Assembly: GCA_934394855.1 (NCBI GenBank)
Contig: CAKRRH010000034.1
Coordinates: forward strand, 1 to 12,563
Direction of reading: 5' to 3'
From: an uncultured Eubacteriales bacterium
GTDB taxonomy: Bacteria > Bacillota > Clostridia > Oscillospirales > Acutalibacteraceae
DNA: 12,563 nucleotides
In this document: one piece after another, positions 6,213 to 12,563 of the stretch
Layout of the letters: each line of letters starts with the position of its first letter
Numbering within the stretch: the stretch's first letter is position 1
Notes under the pieces: generated by a model
Seen by the model: only the letters and a program-made list of their open reading frames with translations
Told to the model about the DNA's origin: nothing
The model's database searches: none
Translations under genes and position numbers: made by a program

Positions 6213-7994
6213 TCATATAACCGTGTCATCGTTATTATCGTGATCGTTCGGTGAATCGATTGAATTTCCCAAAATCTCATCTACCGTTTTGTCAATGTCC
6301 TCGGATGAAAATTCATCATCCGCCTGCTCGTCGCCGCCGTTTTCGTTTATGTTATCGGTCGGTGCGTTTTCATCGACATATATAAACGACGGCTCACTTG
6401 CGAATATTTTATCGCAGCGGGAGTTTAGTTCGTCTGTCCTTGCCTGTTTGTCAGTTTTGCCGACCGCAAGGTCGATGAACCAGAACAAAAGCAAATATAC
6501 CGACGGAACGACCATCACGGACAGCCTTGCAAATTCAGCCATTGAGCCATAGATTGAAACAAACAGGTGAGTGAATATCATTGCCGACAGCCCTAAAATA
6601 TGCCATGTCAGCACTTTTTTGCGAATCAGCTGATAGATTGCGAAGATGACCGCCGCCAAAACAAGCACAAAACAGCCGGCAAAGCTGAACGGGAAGGTCA
6701 GGTTCAGCATGATGTTGTCAAGCTTTTTGAAATTGATTTCGGACGCCGCCAACATTCCGCTGTATTGAGTCGCAATGTTATCATCCATTCGGTCGATGAA
6801 TTTATCAACCGTATATTGTTTAAAGGTTTCTTTATTATTTGCAATACAGCTTTTAACATATGCGGACAGCTCCGAATATGTGAATTGCTCGTTTGCAGGC
6901 TCGATTATGTCGATTACATAATTGATGTTGTAGCCGTCGCCGAGCCGTTCATCAATAAACTTAGTGATTTCGGGATACTGACCGTTTTCATATATTCTTT
7001 GGTCGATTACCATATACATCTGGTTGACCGACACGCCGACAGAGCTGATTGAAAAACAGTCGTTGGTCTTTTTGTTCATTCCGCAATAGCCAAGCAGCAG
7101 CGCACCCGAAACACAAAGAGATACAAGACCCATCAGCGCTCGTTTGCGGTCATATTTTGTGAAGATTAGCCGAGCGACAAAGAACACGCCAAAAATTGCG
7201 AACATATAGACAAACGTCGGTCGGAGCATTACCATTAAGAATGCGTATATTCCGATAAAGACAGCAAGCGGCTTTGTCGGGTTTGAAAGATAGCGCATGA
7301 TGAGATAGATGCAAAGGACAGTTGCGAAAAGCGAAAGCGATTCGGTGAGAATGCAAAGATCCCACGAAACAACCGACGGCGCAATTCCATAGAGAATCGG
7401 CGCAACATATCTCACAAGTGTATTTTTGAACATTCGGCAAGCGGCAAAATAGAATATTGCGACGCCGACAACCGAGATAACCTGTTGAGTATGAGCAATC
7501 GCCGCATAATATTCCGCAGTGCCTTTGGTTGCATGGAACAAAAATCCGACTAATTTCATGAACCACGGATAAATCGGCGTTCTGAACTTGTCAACCTCAC
7601 CCAAAAAGATGTTGTGGTCATAGTTCATGTATGACGCTGTATCGTAATATGCAGTTGAAACATTAAAATGAGAAAAATACCAGAATCTGAAGCTGATGAC
7701 CGCAAGCATAATGAAGAAAAGCGGGTTGTTGATTATATAATCGATTACGCCGAGCACCTTGCTTGTCGGTTTGTAGTATGTTGTGAAAATGAACAAAAGA
7801 CAAAACGAGATTATGGCAAACGAAATAAATATGAAAAATGTCGAAAGCGAAAACATCGGCACAAAAGACATATCAAATCCGATTTTGACAGCTCTTATTC
7901 CACGATATATCATTACCGACAAAAAGCCGACAAACAGCGAATATACAATATATTTAGCCAAATTATCCTTTAGCTTTCGGTTGAAGATTTCCAT
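6213..7994 (-). CDS. Multi-pass GT-C type membrane glycosyltransferase (GT39/PMT_2-like)
   Basis: A 593-aa integral membrane protein with about 10-12 predicted hydrophobic segments between residues 12 and 520, and a soluble, very acidic C-terminal tail (about 545-593) rich in Asp, Glu and Asn. The first long loop carries features of lipid-linked-sugar (GT-C) transferases: an Asp in YYDTASYMNYDHN (116-128), RTPIYPWFMKL (138-148), and a later Glu in LTESLSLFA (216-224). Such enzymes transfer a sugar from a polyprenyl-phosphate donor outside the membrane; acceptor and sugar are unknown. The ATG at 7994 is preferred because GGAGG lies 9 nt upstream; the open frame further upstream overlaps the previous gene without a good site. 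It follows the FAD oxidoreductase gene by 26 nt. The acidic tail is unusual and not part of the enzyme fold. Confidence 0.75.
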   Translation of the reverse strand: MEIFNRKLKDNLAKYIVYSLFVGFLSVMIYRGIRAVKIGFDMSFVPMFSLSTFFIFISFAIISFCLLFIFTTYYKPTSKVLGVIDYIINNPLFFIMLAVISFRFWYFSHFNVSTAYYDTASYMNYDHNIFLGEVDKFRTPIYPWFMKLVGFLFHATKGTAEYYAAIAHTQQVISVVGVAIFYFAACRMFKNTLVRYVAPILYGIAPSVVSWDLCILTESLSLFATVLCIYLIMRYLSNPTKPLAVFIGIYAFLMVMLRPTFVYMFAIFGVFFVARLIFTKYDRKRALMGLVSLCVSGALLLGYCGMNKKTNDCFSISSVGVSVNQMYMVIDQRIYENGQYPEITKFIDERLGDGYNINYVIDIIEPANEQFTYSELSAYVKSCIANNKETFKQYTVDKFIDRMDDNIATQYSGMLAASEINFKKLDNIMLNLTFPFSFAGCFVLVLAAVIFAIYQLIRKKVLTWHILGLSAMIFTHLFVSIYGSMAEFARLSVMVVPSVYLLLFWFIDLAVGKTDKQARTDELNSRCDKIFASEPSFIYVDENAPTDNINENGGDEQADDEFSSEDIDKTVDEILGNSIDSPNDHDNNDDTVI

Positions 7995-8020
7995 TTGCCC
8001 TAACCTCCAAAAAGATATGA

Positions 8021-9562
8021 TTAATTTTCTTTCGTTTCGTGATATTCCTCTTCGGTGTTTACATTCCAAATGTCACTGCGGCTGCCCTTACCCGTGATGC
8101 AGTTGACCGCCTCAATCGCCGTGAGCATTGAATGGTCCATGTTATTATAGCGGTGCTGACCGTTTCTTCCGACGCAGTAAAGGTTGTCGATTTTGTCAAG
8201 ATAGTCACGCACCTCGTCAAAGCGTTTATATACACCGAAATATGCCGGATATGCTTTTTTAACATTGATTCTGACCGAATCAAGCACATCTTCTTTGTCG
8301 ATTATGTCGATTTTGGCAAGCTCACTGATTGCAAAATCAATGAAGTCCTTGTCCGACGCATTCCACATTTCGTCGCCCTCGGTGCAGAAATATTCGAGTC
8401 CGACAAAAACGGTATTTTCAAGGTCGTTTACCATATATGGCGACCAGTTGTTGAAAATCTGAAGTCTGCCGATTTTAACATCACGCTCTTGAATATATAT
8501 CCAACAGTCGGGGACAATGTTTGATACGGTTTTCATTTTTGTGCCGTTTTTGATTTTCAGCTTATTAAGCAAAAGTCCGACGGTGATGAAATCACGATAG
8601 GGCAGATTTTCCGCTACCTCATGAACATTTTCGGGAGCATTGCCGCCGATTGAATGAATGAGATCTTTGATTGGCATTGAGGAGATGAAATAGTCCGCCT
8701 CAAACTTCTGATCGCCAGAATAAACGGCTGTGACCTTATCATCGGCAACATCGATCTTGTCAACGGGCGTGTTGAAAATTATCTCGCCGCCCATTTCTCT
8801 GATTTTGTCCGCCATCAGCTCATATAGCTGACCCGGACCTTTTTTCGGATAATAGAATTGCTCAATGAGCGAGGTTTCGACCTTTGAGTTGTCGCCCTTT
8901 GATTGAAACGGCTTTTTGAGCATTGCCCAAATCGCCTTTGAAAGCGAAAGTCCCTTTACACGCTGAGCGCCCCAATCGGGAGCAATTTTAGACGGATGAA
9001 CGCCCCACAGTTTTTCGGTGTAATCTTCAAAGAACATCGAATAGAGCGGCTTTCCGAAGCGGTTTATGTAAAAATCCTCAAGGCTTTTTTCTTCTCTTTT
9101 ATGAACACATGACCAGATGTATCCGAAGCCTGCCTTGATTGTTCGTCCAAGCCCCATATTCGCAAATGTTGCAAATTTAAACGAAATCGGATAGTCAAAA
9201 AAGTGCCGCAGATAGAAAATTCGGGAAACTCTTCTGCGAATCAGCATTACATCGTCTTCCTTTTCGGGGTCTTTGTCATTATCCGCAAAAACCTTGTCCG
9301 AATTTAAGATGATGTCGTCCTTTGCAGGCTTGCCCTGAATCGGCATAATCTCCTGCCAAAGATTCATCACCGTGTCGCTTTTTGAGAAAAAGCGGTGACC
9401 GCCGATGTCCATTCTGTTGCCTTTATATTCAGCCGTTCTTGAAATTCCGCCGATGAAGTCCTCGGCTTCAAGAATCACGGGATGTATTTCGGTATTTTTG
9501 AGCATTTCATATGCCGCTGTAAGACCCGCAGGGCCTGCTCCGATTATAATTGCTTTTTTCAA
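8021..9562 (-). CDS. FAD-dependent amine oxidase-fold oxidoreductase (TTG start)
   Basis: A 513-aa flavoprotein of the amine oxidase/UDP-galactopyranose mutase-like superfamily, often labelled protoporphyrinogen oxidase-like. The N-terminus shows the dinucleotide-binding signature IIIGAGPAGLTAAYE (5-19), an acidic residue at the end of strand 2 (VILEAE, Glu32) and the GG motif IGGISRT (37-43), followed by DIGGHRFFSK (52-61). Near the C-terminus YCVGRNGQHRYNNMDHSM closes the FAD site. The start is TTG 9562, with GGAGG about 9 nt upstream; no better ATG exists before the Rossmann motif. It is the first gene of the operon, behind the promoter at 9600-9628, and lies just before a GT-C transferase gene. 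That suggests oxidation or isomerisation of a sugar or lipid carrier for a surface glycan rather than haem synthesis; this is inference. Confidence 0.85.
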   Translation of the reverse strand: MKKAIIIGAGPAGLTAAYEMLKNTEIHPVILEAEDFIGGISRTAEYKGNRMDIGGHRFFSKSDTVMNLWQEIMPIQGKPAKDDIILNSDKVFADNDKDPEKEDDVMLIRRRVSRIFYLRHFFDYPISFKFATFANMGLGRTIKAGFGYIWSCVHKREEKSLEDFYINRFGKPLYSMFFEDYTEKLWGVHPSKIAPDWGAQRVKGLSLSKAIWAMLKKPFQSKGDNSKVETSLIEQFYYPKKGPGQLYELMADKIREMGGEIIFNTPVDKIDVADDKVTAVYSGDQKFEADYFISSMPIKDLIHSIGGNAPENVHEVAENLPYRDFITVGLLLNKLKIKNGTKMKTVSNIVPDCWIYIQERDVKIGRLQIFNNWSPYMVNDLENTVFVGLEYFCTEGDEMWNASDKDFIDFAISELAKIDIIDKEDVLDSVRINVKKAYPAYFGVYKRFDEVRDYLDKIDNLYCVGRNGQHRYNNMDHSMLTAIEAVNCITGKGSRSDIWNVNTEEEYHETKEN

Positions 9563-9599
9563 TTTGTAATTCCTCCGAATTTACATAATAATATATAAT

Positions 9600-9628
9600 A
9601 TAATAACACAATACACCACTCAGTTCAA
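9600..9628 (-). promoter_or_regulatory. Promoter of the FAD oxidoreductase-GT-C-cdaAR operon
   Basis: Minus strand: -35 TTGAAC (9628-9623), 17-nt spacer, -10 TATTAT (9605-9600), with TGT immediately before the -10 giving an extended -10. The expected transcript start is about 30 nt upstream of the TTG start codon. It lies in the 174-nt AT-rich divergent gap shared with the DedA gene. Confidence 0.8.
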
Positions 9629-9677
9629 TAAAAAATATAGTAATTTTAACGATATTTTGAATTTTTTTACAAAACGC

Positions 9678-9706
9678 TTTATTTATTCGAACACTTGATT
9701 TATAAT
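9678..9706 (+). promoter_or_regulatory. Candidate promoter of the DedA-family gene
   Basis: A consensus -10 TATAAT stands at 9701-9706. The best -35 at 17 nt is a weak TTTATT (9678-9683). It is about 30 nt upstream of the DedA start codon. The weak -35 could mean activator dependence. Confidence 0.5.
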
Positions 9707-9736
9707 AGAATTAACAAACAACATGGAGAAAATTTT

Positions 9737-10402
9737 ATGGACAGTTTTTCAGCATTGTGGGAGTACATAATGCAACTTGACACTCACCTCGGCGCCCTAA
9801 TCGACAAAGGCGGAATTTGGGTTTATGTTATAATGGCGTTCATGTTTTTTGCCGAAACCGCCTTTGTAATAACCGTTTTCTTGCCGAGCGATTCAATCAT
9901 ATTCGCCGCCTGTGCGCTTGCCGCAGTCAATCATTCTCTGAGTTTTCCTGTCATGATCATTCTTTCGTTTGCCGCCGCTGCTTTGGGTGACAGCGTGAAC
10001 TATATGTTCGGAAAGAAATTTCGACACAGAATCAACAAAAAGCAAAAGCTTTTGTTCATAAAAAAAGAGAACCTGCAAAAAGCAGATTCATACTTCCAAA
10101 ATCACGGCAACATCACAATAATAATATCACGATTTGTGCCGATTTTGCGTTCATTTGCCCCTTTTACAGCAGGAATCACCGAACGCGACTACAAACAATT
10201 TCTCAAATTCAACCTGATCGGAGTAGGAATTTGGAGTCTGTTCTTTTGCTGTCTCGGATACTTTTTCGGAAACATTCCGTTTGTGCAAAAGAACTATGCG
10301 TCAATCGTTTTCGGACTCGGAATCATGTCGCTGATTACCGCAGGTGTTGCGGCGCTGATCAACTATCTTTTGTCAAAGCACAAAGCGAAAGCCGCAAAAT
10401 AG
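9737..10402 (+). CDS. DedA/SNARE-associated family membrane protein
   Basis: A 221-aa DedA-family integral membrane protein. Members include undecaprenyl-phosphate flippases such as UptA and others needed for membrane-potential homeostasis. Visible features are a membrane-embedded acidic residue (Glu40) before FLPSDSIIFAACAL (48-61), GDSVNYMFGKKF (84-95), and the hallmark SRFVPILRSFAPFTAG (131-146), with Arg132 and Arg138 in the re-entrant region. Several hydrophobic segments follow (about 160-180 and 188-212), and the tail is basic. The ATG at 9737 follows GGAGAA; an ATG at 9695 is rejected because it lies over the -10 element at 9701-9706, upstream of any transcript from that promoter. It is divergent from the FAD oxidoreductase/GT-C operon, and a link to lipid-carrier recycling for surface glycans is attractive but unproven. 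Confidence 0.92.
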   Translation: MDSFSALWEYIMQLDTHLGALIDKGGIWVYVIMAFMFFAETAFVITVFLPSDSIIFAACALAAVNHSLSFPVMIILSFAAAALGDSVNYMFGKKFRHRINKKQKLLFIKKENLQKADSYFQNHGNITIIISRFVPILRSFAPFTAGITERDYKQFLKFNLIGVGIWSLFFCCLGYFFGNIPFVQKNYASIVFGLGIMSLITAGVAALINYLLSKHKAKAAK

Positions 10403-10404
10403 AT

Positions 10405-10869
10405 TTACAACCAAACAATGTTCGTTACAACCGAGCCGCCGACTATGTCAATATAGCCGCAGCTCGGTTTTCCGTTGTTCGGAAATGCGCACGAGCCGGG
10501 ATTCATGACATACATCCCGTCCTCATAGTGATTATATGCCGTGTGGGTATGACCGAACAGCACGACATCGGCGACGACCTCTCTTCCCTTTTCGGTTATA
10601 TCATATAAGCCGGACTTAACATAATAATTATGTCCGTGGGTTATGAAAAATGTTTTATCTTCAAGGCAGATCAGCTGCTCGGTCGGATAGTTCCCGAAAT
10701 CACAGTTGCCTTTTACAGTATAAAACGGGATTTCATACATATCGTCAAGCAGTTCGACCTGTTTTATTCCGTCGCCGAGAAAAAAGACAGCGTCGGGTTT
10801 TAACATATCGATTGCTTTCATTATCGGTCGGTTGTTTCCGTGCGAATCGCTTACCGCAAGAATCCTCAT
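10405..10869 (-). CDS. YfcE/MJ0936-type metallophosphoesterase
   Basis: A 154-aa calcineurin-like phosphodiesterase with all the metal-binding motifs of the YfcE family: DSH (Asp8, His10), GD (Asp33), GNCD (54-57), the first His of HGH (78-80) and GHTH (106-109), followed by NPGSC (123-127). Family members cleave phosphodiesters with Mn2+ or similar metals; the natural substrate is usually unknown. Three nearby ATGs are possible (10878, 10875, 10869). The third gives the usual family N-terminus MRILAVSDSHG and sits about 9 nt after AAAGGA. The gene is convergent with the DedA gene, the two stop codons being 2 nt apart, and divergent from the 70-aa gene. Confidence 0.93.
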   Translation of the reverse strand: MRILAVSDSHGNNRPIMKAIDMLKPDAVFFLGDGIKQVELLDDMYEIPFYTVKGNCDFGNYPTEQLICLEDKTFFITHGHNYYVKSGLYDITEKGREVVADVVLFGHTHTAYNHYEDGMYVMNPGSCAFPNNGKPSCGYIDIVGGSVVTNIVWL

Positions 10870-10929
10870 TTCCATCATTCCTTTGTCTTTGTTTTATTAC
10901 ACCATTCATATATCTGTTTTTACAATCAT

Positions 10930-10958
10930 ATTATATCCCAAAAGGAGTGTGATTGCAA
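10930..10958 (-). promoter_or_regulatory. Promoter of the metallophosphoesterase gene
   Basis: Minus strand: -35 TTGCAA (10958-10953), 17-nt spacer, -10 TATAAT (10935-10930), giving a leader of roughly 55 nt. The element covers the ribosome binding site and the first base of the start codon of the divergent 70-aa gene, so the two transcripts must overlap antisense at their 5' ends or compete. I see no equally good plus-strand promoter in this gap. Confidence 0.75.
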
Positions 10959-11170
10959 TGACAGATAAGAATAACATTAACCGTGCAATTAACGACGCAG
11001 GTGTTGACGAGGCGACCAGACTCAAGATAAACGATTTTTTAAAGGGCATGAGCGATGCTGACATCAAGAAAATTAACGATGTTTTGGCAGACAAAAATGC
11101 GGCTAAACAGCTTTTAAATTCTCCGCAGGCAAAGGAGATCATGAAAAAATTCGGCAACAACAAAAAATGA
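10958..11170 (+). CDS. Small conserved-looking protein of unknown function, 70 aa
   Basis: A 70-aa soluble, highly charged, mostly helical protein with no signal peptide or membrane segment. The ATG at 10958 follows AAAGGAG at 10941-10947 with good spacing. The sequence reads as three short amphipathic helices (about 5-13, 18-29, 34-55), then a Lys/Asn-rich tail ending KKFGNNKK. I do not recognise the family. It is the first of three small genes in the same direction (28 nt to the next), suggesting a shared function. Good ribosome binding site, start context and codon use argue that it is real. Confidence 0.8.
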   Translation: MTDKNNINRAINDAGVDEATRLKINDFLKGMSDADIKKINDVLADKNAAKQLLNSPQAKEIMKKFGNNKK

Positions 11171-11198
11171 TTTATTTTGAGGCATTGGTGAAGTTCAA

Positions 11199-11624
11199 GT
11201 GGACGATTTGACATCAAAAATTGCACAGATACTCGGCGACCCAAAAAGCATGGAGATGGTTAAAGATTTGGCGCAGTCGCTCGGTACAAACATGAATCAA
11301 GGCGACAACACAGCGGAGAATAATGACAAAAACGGCAGTCTGTCAGTGAATGATAATAATTTGGCAACCGGCGGCGGTGATTTATCGAATATGCTTTCGG
11401 GCATTTCAAATATGCCGATAAGCCCGCAGCAGCTTACTATGGTCATGAGCATTATGAGCAAGCTGAAATCCGAGCAAAACGATGACCGTGCAAAATTGCT
11501 GTTGGCGCTAAAGCCGCATTTGAGTCCCGAGCGGCAAAAGAAAGCGGATAATGCGATGAAAATGCTGAAAATTGTCAGCCTGCTTCCGATGATAAAAGAC
11601 ACGGGGCTGTTCGATTTATTCTAA
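11199..11624 (+). CDS. Unknown protein, 141 aa, helical ends and Asn/Gly-rich middle (GTG start)
   Basis: A 141-aa protein starting at GTG 11199, with a modest GGTGAAG just upstream. The N-terminal helix SKIAQILGDPKSMEMVKDLAQSL (6-28) is followed by an Asn/Asp/Gly-rich low-complexity linker (31-63). The C-terminal module (about 74-141) contains DDRAKLLLALKPHLSPERQ (95-113), followed by KADNAMKMLKIVSLLPMIKD (115-134). From memory, this last block resembles a small uncharacterised Firmicutes family; no function is known to me. The C-terminus is amphipathic and hydrophobic, suggesting membrane or protein association. It sits between the 70-aa and 127-aa genes with 28-nt and 18-nt gaps. Confidence 0.8.
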   Translation: MDDLTSKIAQILGDPKSMEMVKDLAQSLGTNMNQGDNTAENNDKNGSLSVNDNNLATGGGDLSNMLSGISNMPISPQQLTMVMSIMSKLKSEQNDDRAKLLLALKPHLSPERQKKADNAMKMLKIVSLLPMIKDTGLFDLF

Positions 11625-11642
11625 ATTCAGAGGGCGGTTTGA

Positions 11643-12026
11643 ATGGCAGATTACACAATGGCGCAGATTAGGGCGATGCAGGAAGACGCCGCTCGGCGTG
11701 TCAGAGAGATGAATCGCCGTTCCAAGAGTACGCTTGAACATAATGCGCAAAACAATGAACACAATGAAAAAAATCGCAAGTCGGTCATCAATCATGAAAT
11801 GACCGCAGATGAACATCGCAAGCCGACAAATCAGGCTACTGAAAATATCGTTAAATCGGTGGCAAATCCGCACAAAAATCCGCTGTCGTTTCTTAAATCG
11901 ATCGATTTAAAACAACTGATTTCGGGCGGCGATCAATCATTATTACTGCTTATCATCATAATTTTGATGAGCGATGAAAAAAGCGACGATTATTTGATCT
12001 ATGCGCTGATTTATATTATGCTCTAA
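11643..12026 (+). CDS. Unknown protein, 127 aa, with C-terminal hydrophobic hairpin
   Basis: A 127-aa protein starting at ATG 11643 after AGAGGG. Residues 1-75 are charged and rich in Asn, Arg, Glu and His, probably helical. Residues 80-95 form a linker (NPLSFLKSIDLKQLIS). The C-terminus holds two short very hydrophobic stretches, SLLLLIIIILM (99-109) and YLIYALIYIML (117-127), separated by a charged turn SDEKSDD. Each stretch is about 11 residues, too short for an ordinary transmembrane helix, so together they may form a membrane-inserted hairpin or a self-assembling segment. It ends the three-gene unknown cluster. I do not recognise the family; a sporulation or envelope role is a guess. Confidence 0.78.
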   Translation: MADYTMAQIRAMQEDAARRVREMNRRSKSTLEHNAQNNEHNEKNRKSVINHEMTADEHRKPTNQATENIVKSVANPHKNPLSFLKSIDLKQLISGGDQSLLLLIIIILMSDEKSDDYLIYALIYIML

Positions 12027-12029
12027 CGC

Positions 12030-12058
12030 TTGATTAAACGAGAATGATGTGATACAAT
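12030..12058 (+). promoter_or_regulatory. Candidate promoter of the lipoprotein gene
   Basis: -35 TTGATT (12030-12035), 17-nt spacer, -10 TACAAT (12053-12058), about 31 nt before the start codon. It begins right after the stop of the 127-aa gene and suggests separate transcription. No terminator hairpin is visible between the two genes, so read-through is also possible. Confidence 0.65.
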
Positions 12059-12089
12059 AATTAATAGCAAAAACGAAAGGATAATAAAA

Positions 12090-12488
12090 ATGAATAAAAT
12101 TGCATCATTGCTCGTTGCTTTGTCAATGATATTATTGCTTGTCGGCTGCGGAAATAATTCATCGGCGAATGTTACCAAATATGAAGCGACTAAATCGCAA
12201 TATTCAATCGACGATGTTCAAAATGCGCTTGTAAATTCTGTCGGCAGTACCGACATTGACGACGGACGACCGTACAGTTACAGCTGCATCGCGACATATG
12301 AGTATGATAAGGACACATATTATGTTTTCAGACAAGACAAAATCAAGATTGTTGACGACAAAGAAATCAGACAAACAATGAATTATTATTTTGTGTCATA
12401 TGACGGAACGAAAGCGTATAAAGGCACATACAACGAGGACTCGGCACAGGCACAGTTCAAAGATTCGATCAATATTTCACTAAACTGA
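12090..12488 (+). CDS. Small predicted lipoprotein, 132 aa, unknown function
   Basis: A 132-aa secreted lipoprotein. It has a type II signal peptide MNKIASLLVALSMILLLVGC with lipobox LVGC, so Cys20 would be lipid-modified and the protein tethered outside the membrane. The mature part (about 112 aa) is Ser/Asn-rich at first and then polar with many Tyr and Asp residues, for example TYEYDKDTYYVFRQDKIKIVDD in the middle and YYFVSYDGTKAYKGTY later. This suggests a small beta-rich domain. The ATG at 12090 follows AAAGGATAATAAAA. It has its own promoter and terminator, so it is probably monocistronic. No family recognised. Confidence 0.88.
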   Translation: MNKIASLLVALSMILLLVGCGNNSSANVTKYEATKSQYSIDDVQNALVNSVGSTDIDDGRPYSYSCIATYEYDKDTYYVFRQDKIKIVDDKEIRQTMNYYFVSYDGTKAYKGTYNEDSAQAQFKDSINISLN

Positions 12489-12494
12489 AACCAC

Positions 12495-12530
12495 AACCTC
12501 TGCTTTAAGAAAAAGCAGAGGTTTATTTTT
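12495..12530 (+). terminator. Intrinsic terminator after the lipoprotein gene
   Basis: AACCTCTGCTTT (12495-12506) pairs perfectly with AAAGCAGAGGTT (12512-12523), a 12-bp stem with a 5-nt loop, followed by TATTTTT. It starts 6 nt after the stop codon. Confidence 0.93.
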
Positions 12531-12563
12531 GCGGATATTTTACTCCCACCGACATTCTCACAC

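Noticed and set aside
7150..7566. A 138-codon minus-strand frame inside the GT-C gene
   Set aside because: It is an out-of-frame shadow of the membrane protein, rich in Cys and His with no start context.
8021..9562. Protoporphyrinogen oxidase (HemY/HemG) of haem synthesis
   Set aside because: The fold matches, but there are no haem genes nearby and the neighbour is a GT-C transferase, so a haem role is not supported.
10832..10957. Upstream extension of the 70-aa protein by 42 residues
   Set aside because: It overlaps the metallophosphoesterase gene and its promoter, while AAAGGAG stands at the right distance from the ATG at 10958.
1..12563. CRISPR array, tRNA or rRNA, insertion sequence, phage genes
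   Set aside because: I found no regularly spaced repeats, cloverleaf or rRNA-like sequence, transposase or integrase on either strand.

Overview
The window looks like chromosomal DNA from a low-GC, Gram-positive anaerobe of the class Clostridia, probably an Oscillospirales/Ruminococcaceae-type gut bacterium. The reasons are strong AGGAGG-type ribosome binding sites, sigma-A promoters close to consensus, TTG and GTG starts, a CdaA/CdaR pair, a DedA protein, a ZTP riboswitch and a purine pathway split between a stand-alone AICAR formyltransferase and an archaeal-type (PurO) IMP cyclohydrolase. The genus is inference. I see no phage, IS element, CRISPR array, tRNA or rRNA.

Left part, minus strand, read right to left from 9562 to 81. 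A promoter at 9600-9628 starts a tightly packed operon: FAD-dependent oxidoreductase (TTG start), GT-C type multi-pass membrane glycosyltransferase, diadenylate cyclase cdaA, its YbbR-domain partner cdaR, a ComEA-like helix-hairpin-helix protein, and a GNAT acetyltransferase that overlaps comEA. Next comes a structured leader ending in a terminator-like hairpin directly before the ribosome binding site of a second, RimJ/RimL-type GNAT. A near-perfect promoter (2170-2198) then drives a ZTP (pfl) riboswitch with an intrinsic terminator, which controls the IMP cyclohydrolase and AICAR formyltransferase genes. These are the last two steps of IMP synthesis. The formyltransferase consumes ZMP (AICAR), the riboswitch ligand, so switch and genes form a feedback loop. 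A long palindrome (17-67) follows the operon.

Right part. A DedA-family membrane protein gene (plus) starts across a divergent promoter region from the FAD oxidoreductase gene and ends 2 nt from a convergent YfcE-type metallophosphoesterase gene (minus). Beyond that lie three small plus-strand genes of unknown function (70, 141 and 127 aa) that look like one transcription unit. A small lipoprotein gene with its own promoter and a strong terminator closes the window.

The strongest points are the riboswitch-controlled split purine module, the possible attenuator leader of the RimJ-like GNAT, an in-frame sequence match just past the stop codon of that GNAT to the tail of the neighbouring GNAT, and the uncharacterised three-gene cluster. 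I found no clear evidence of an entirely new system.
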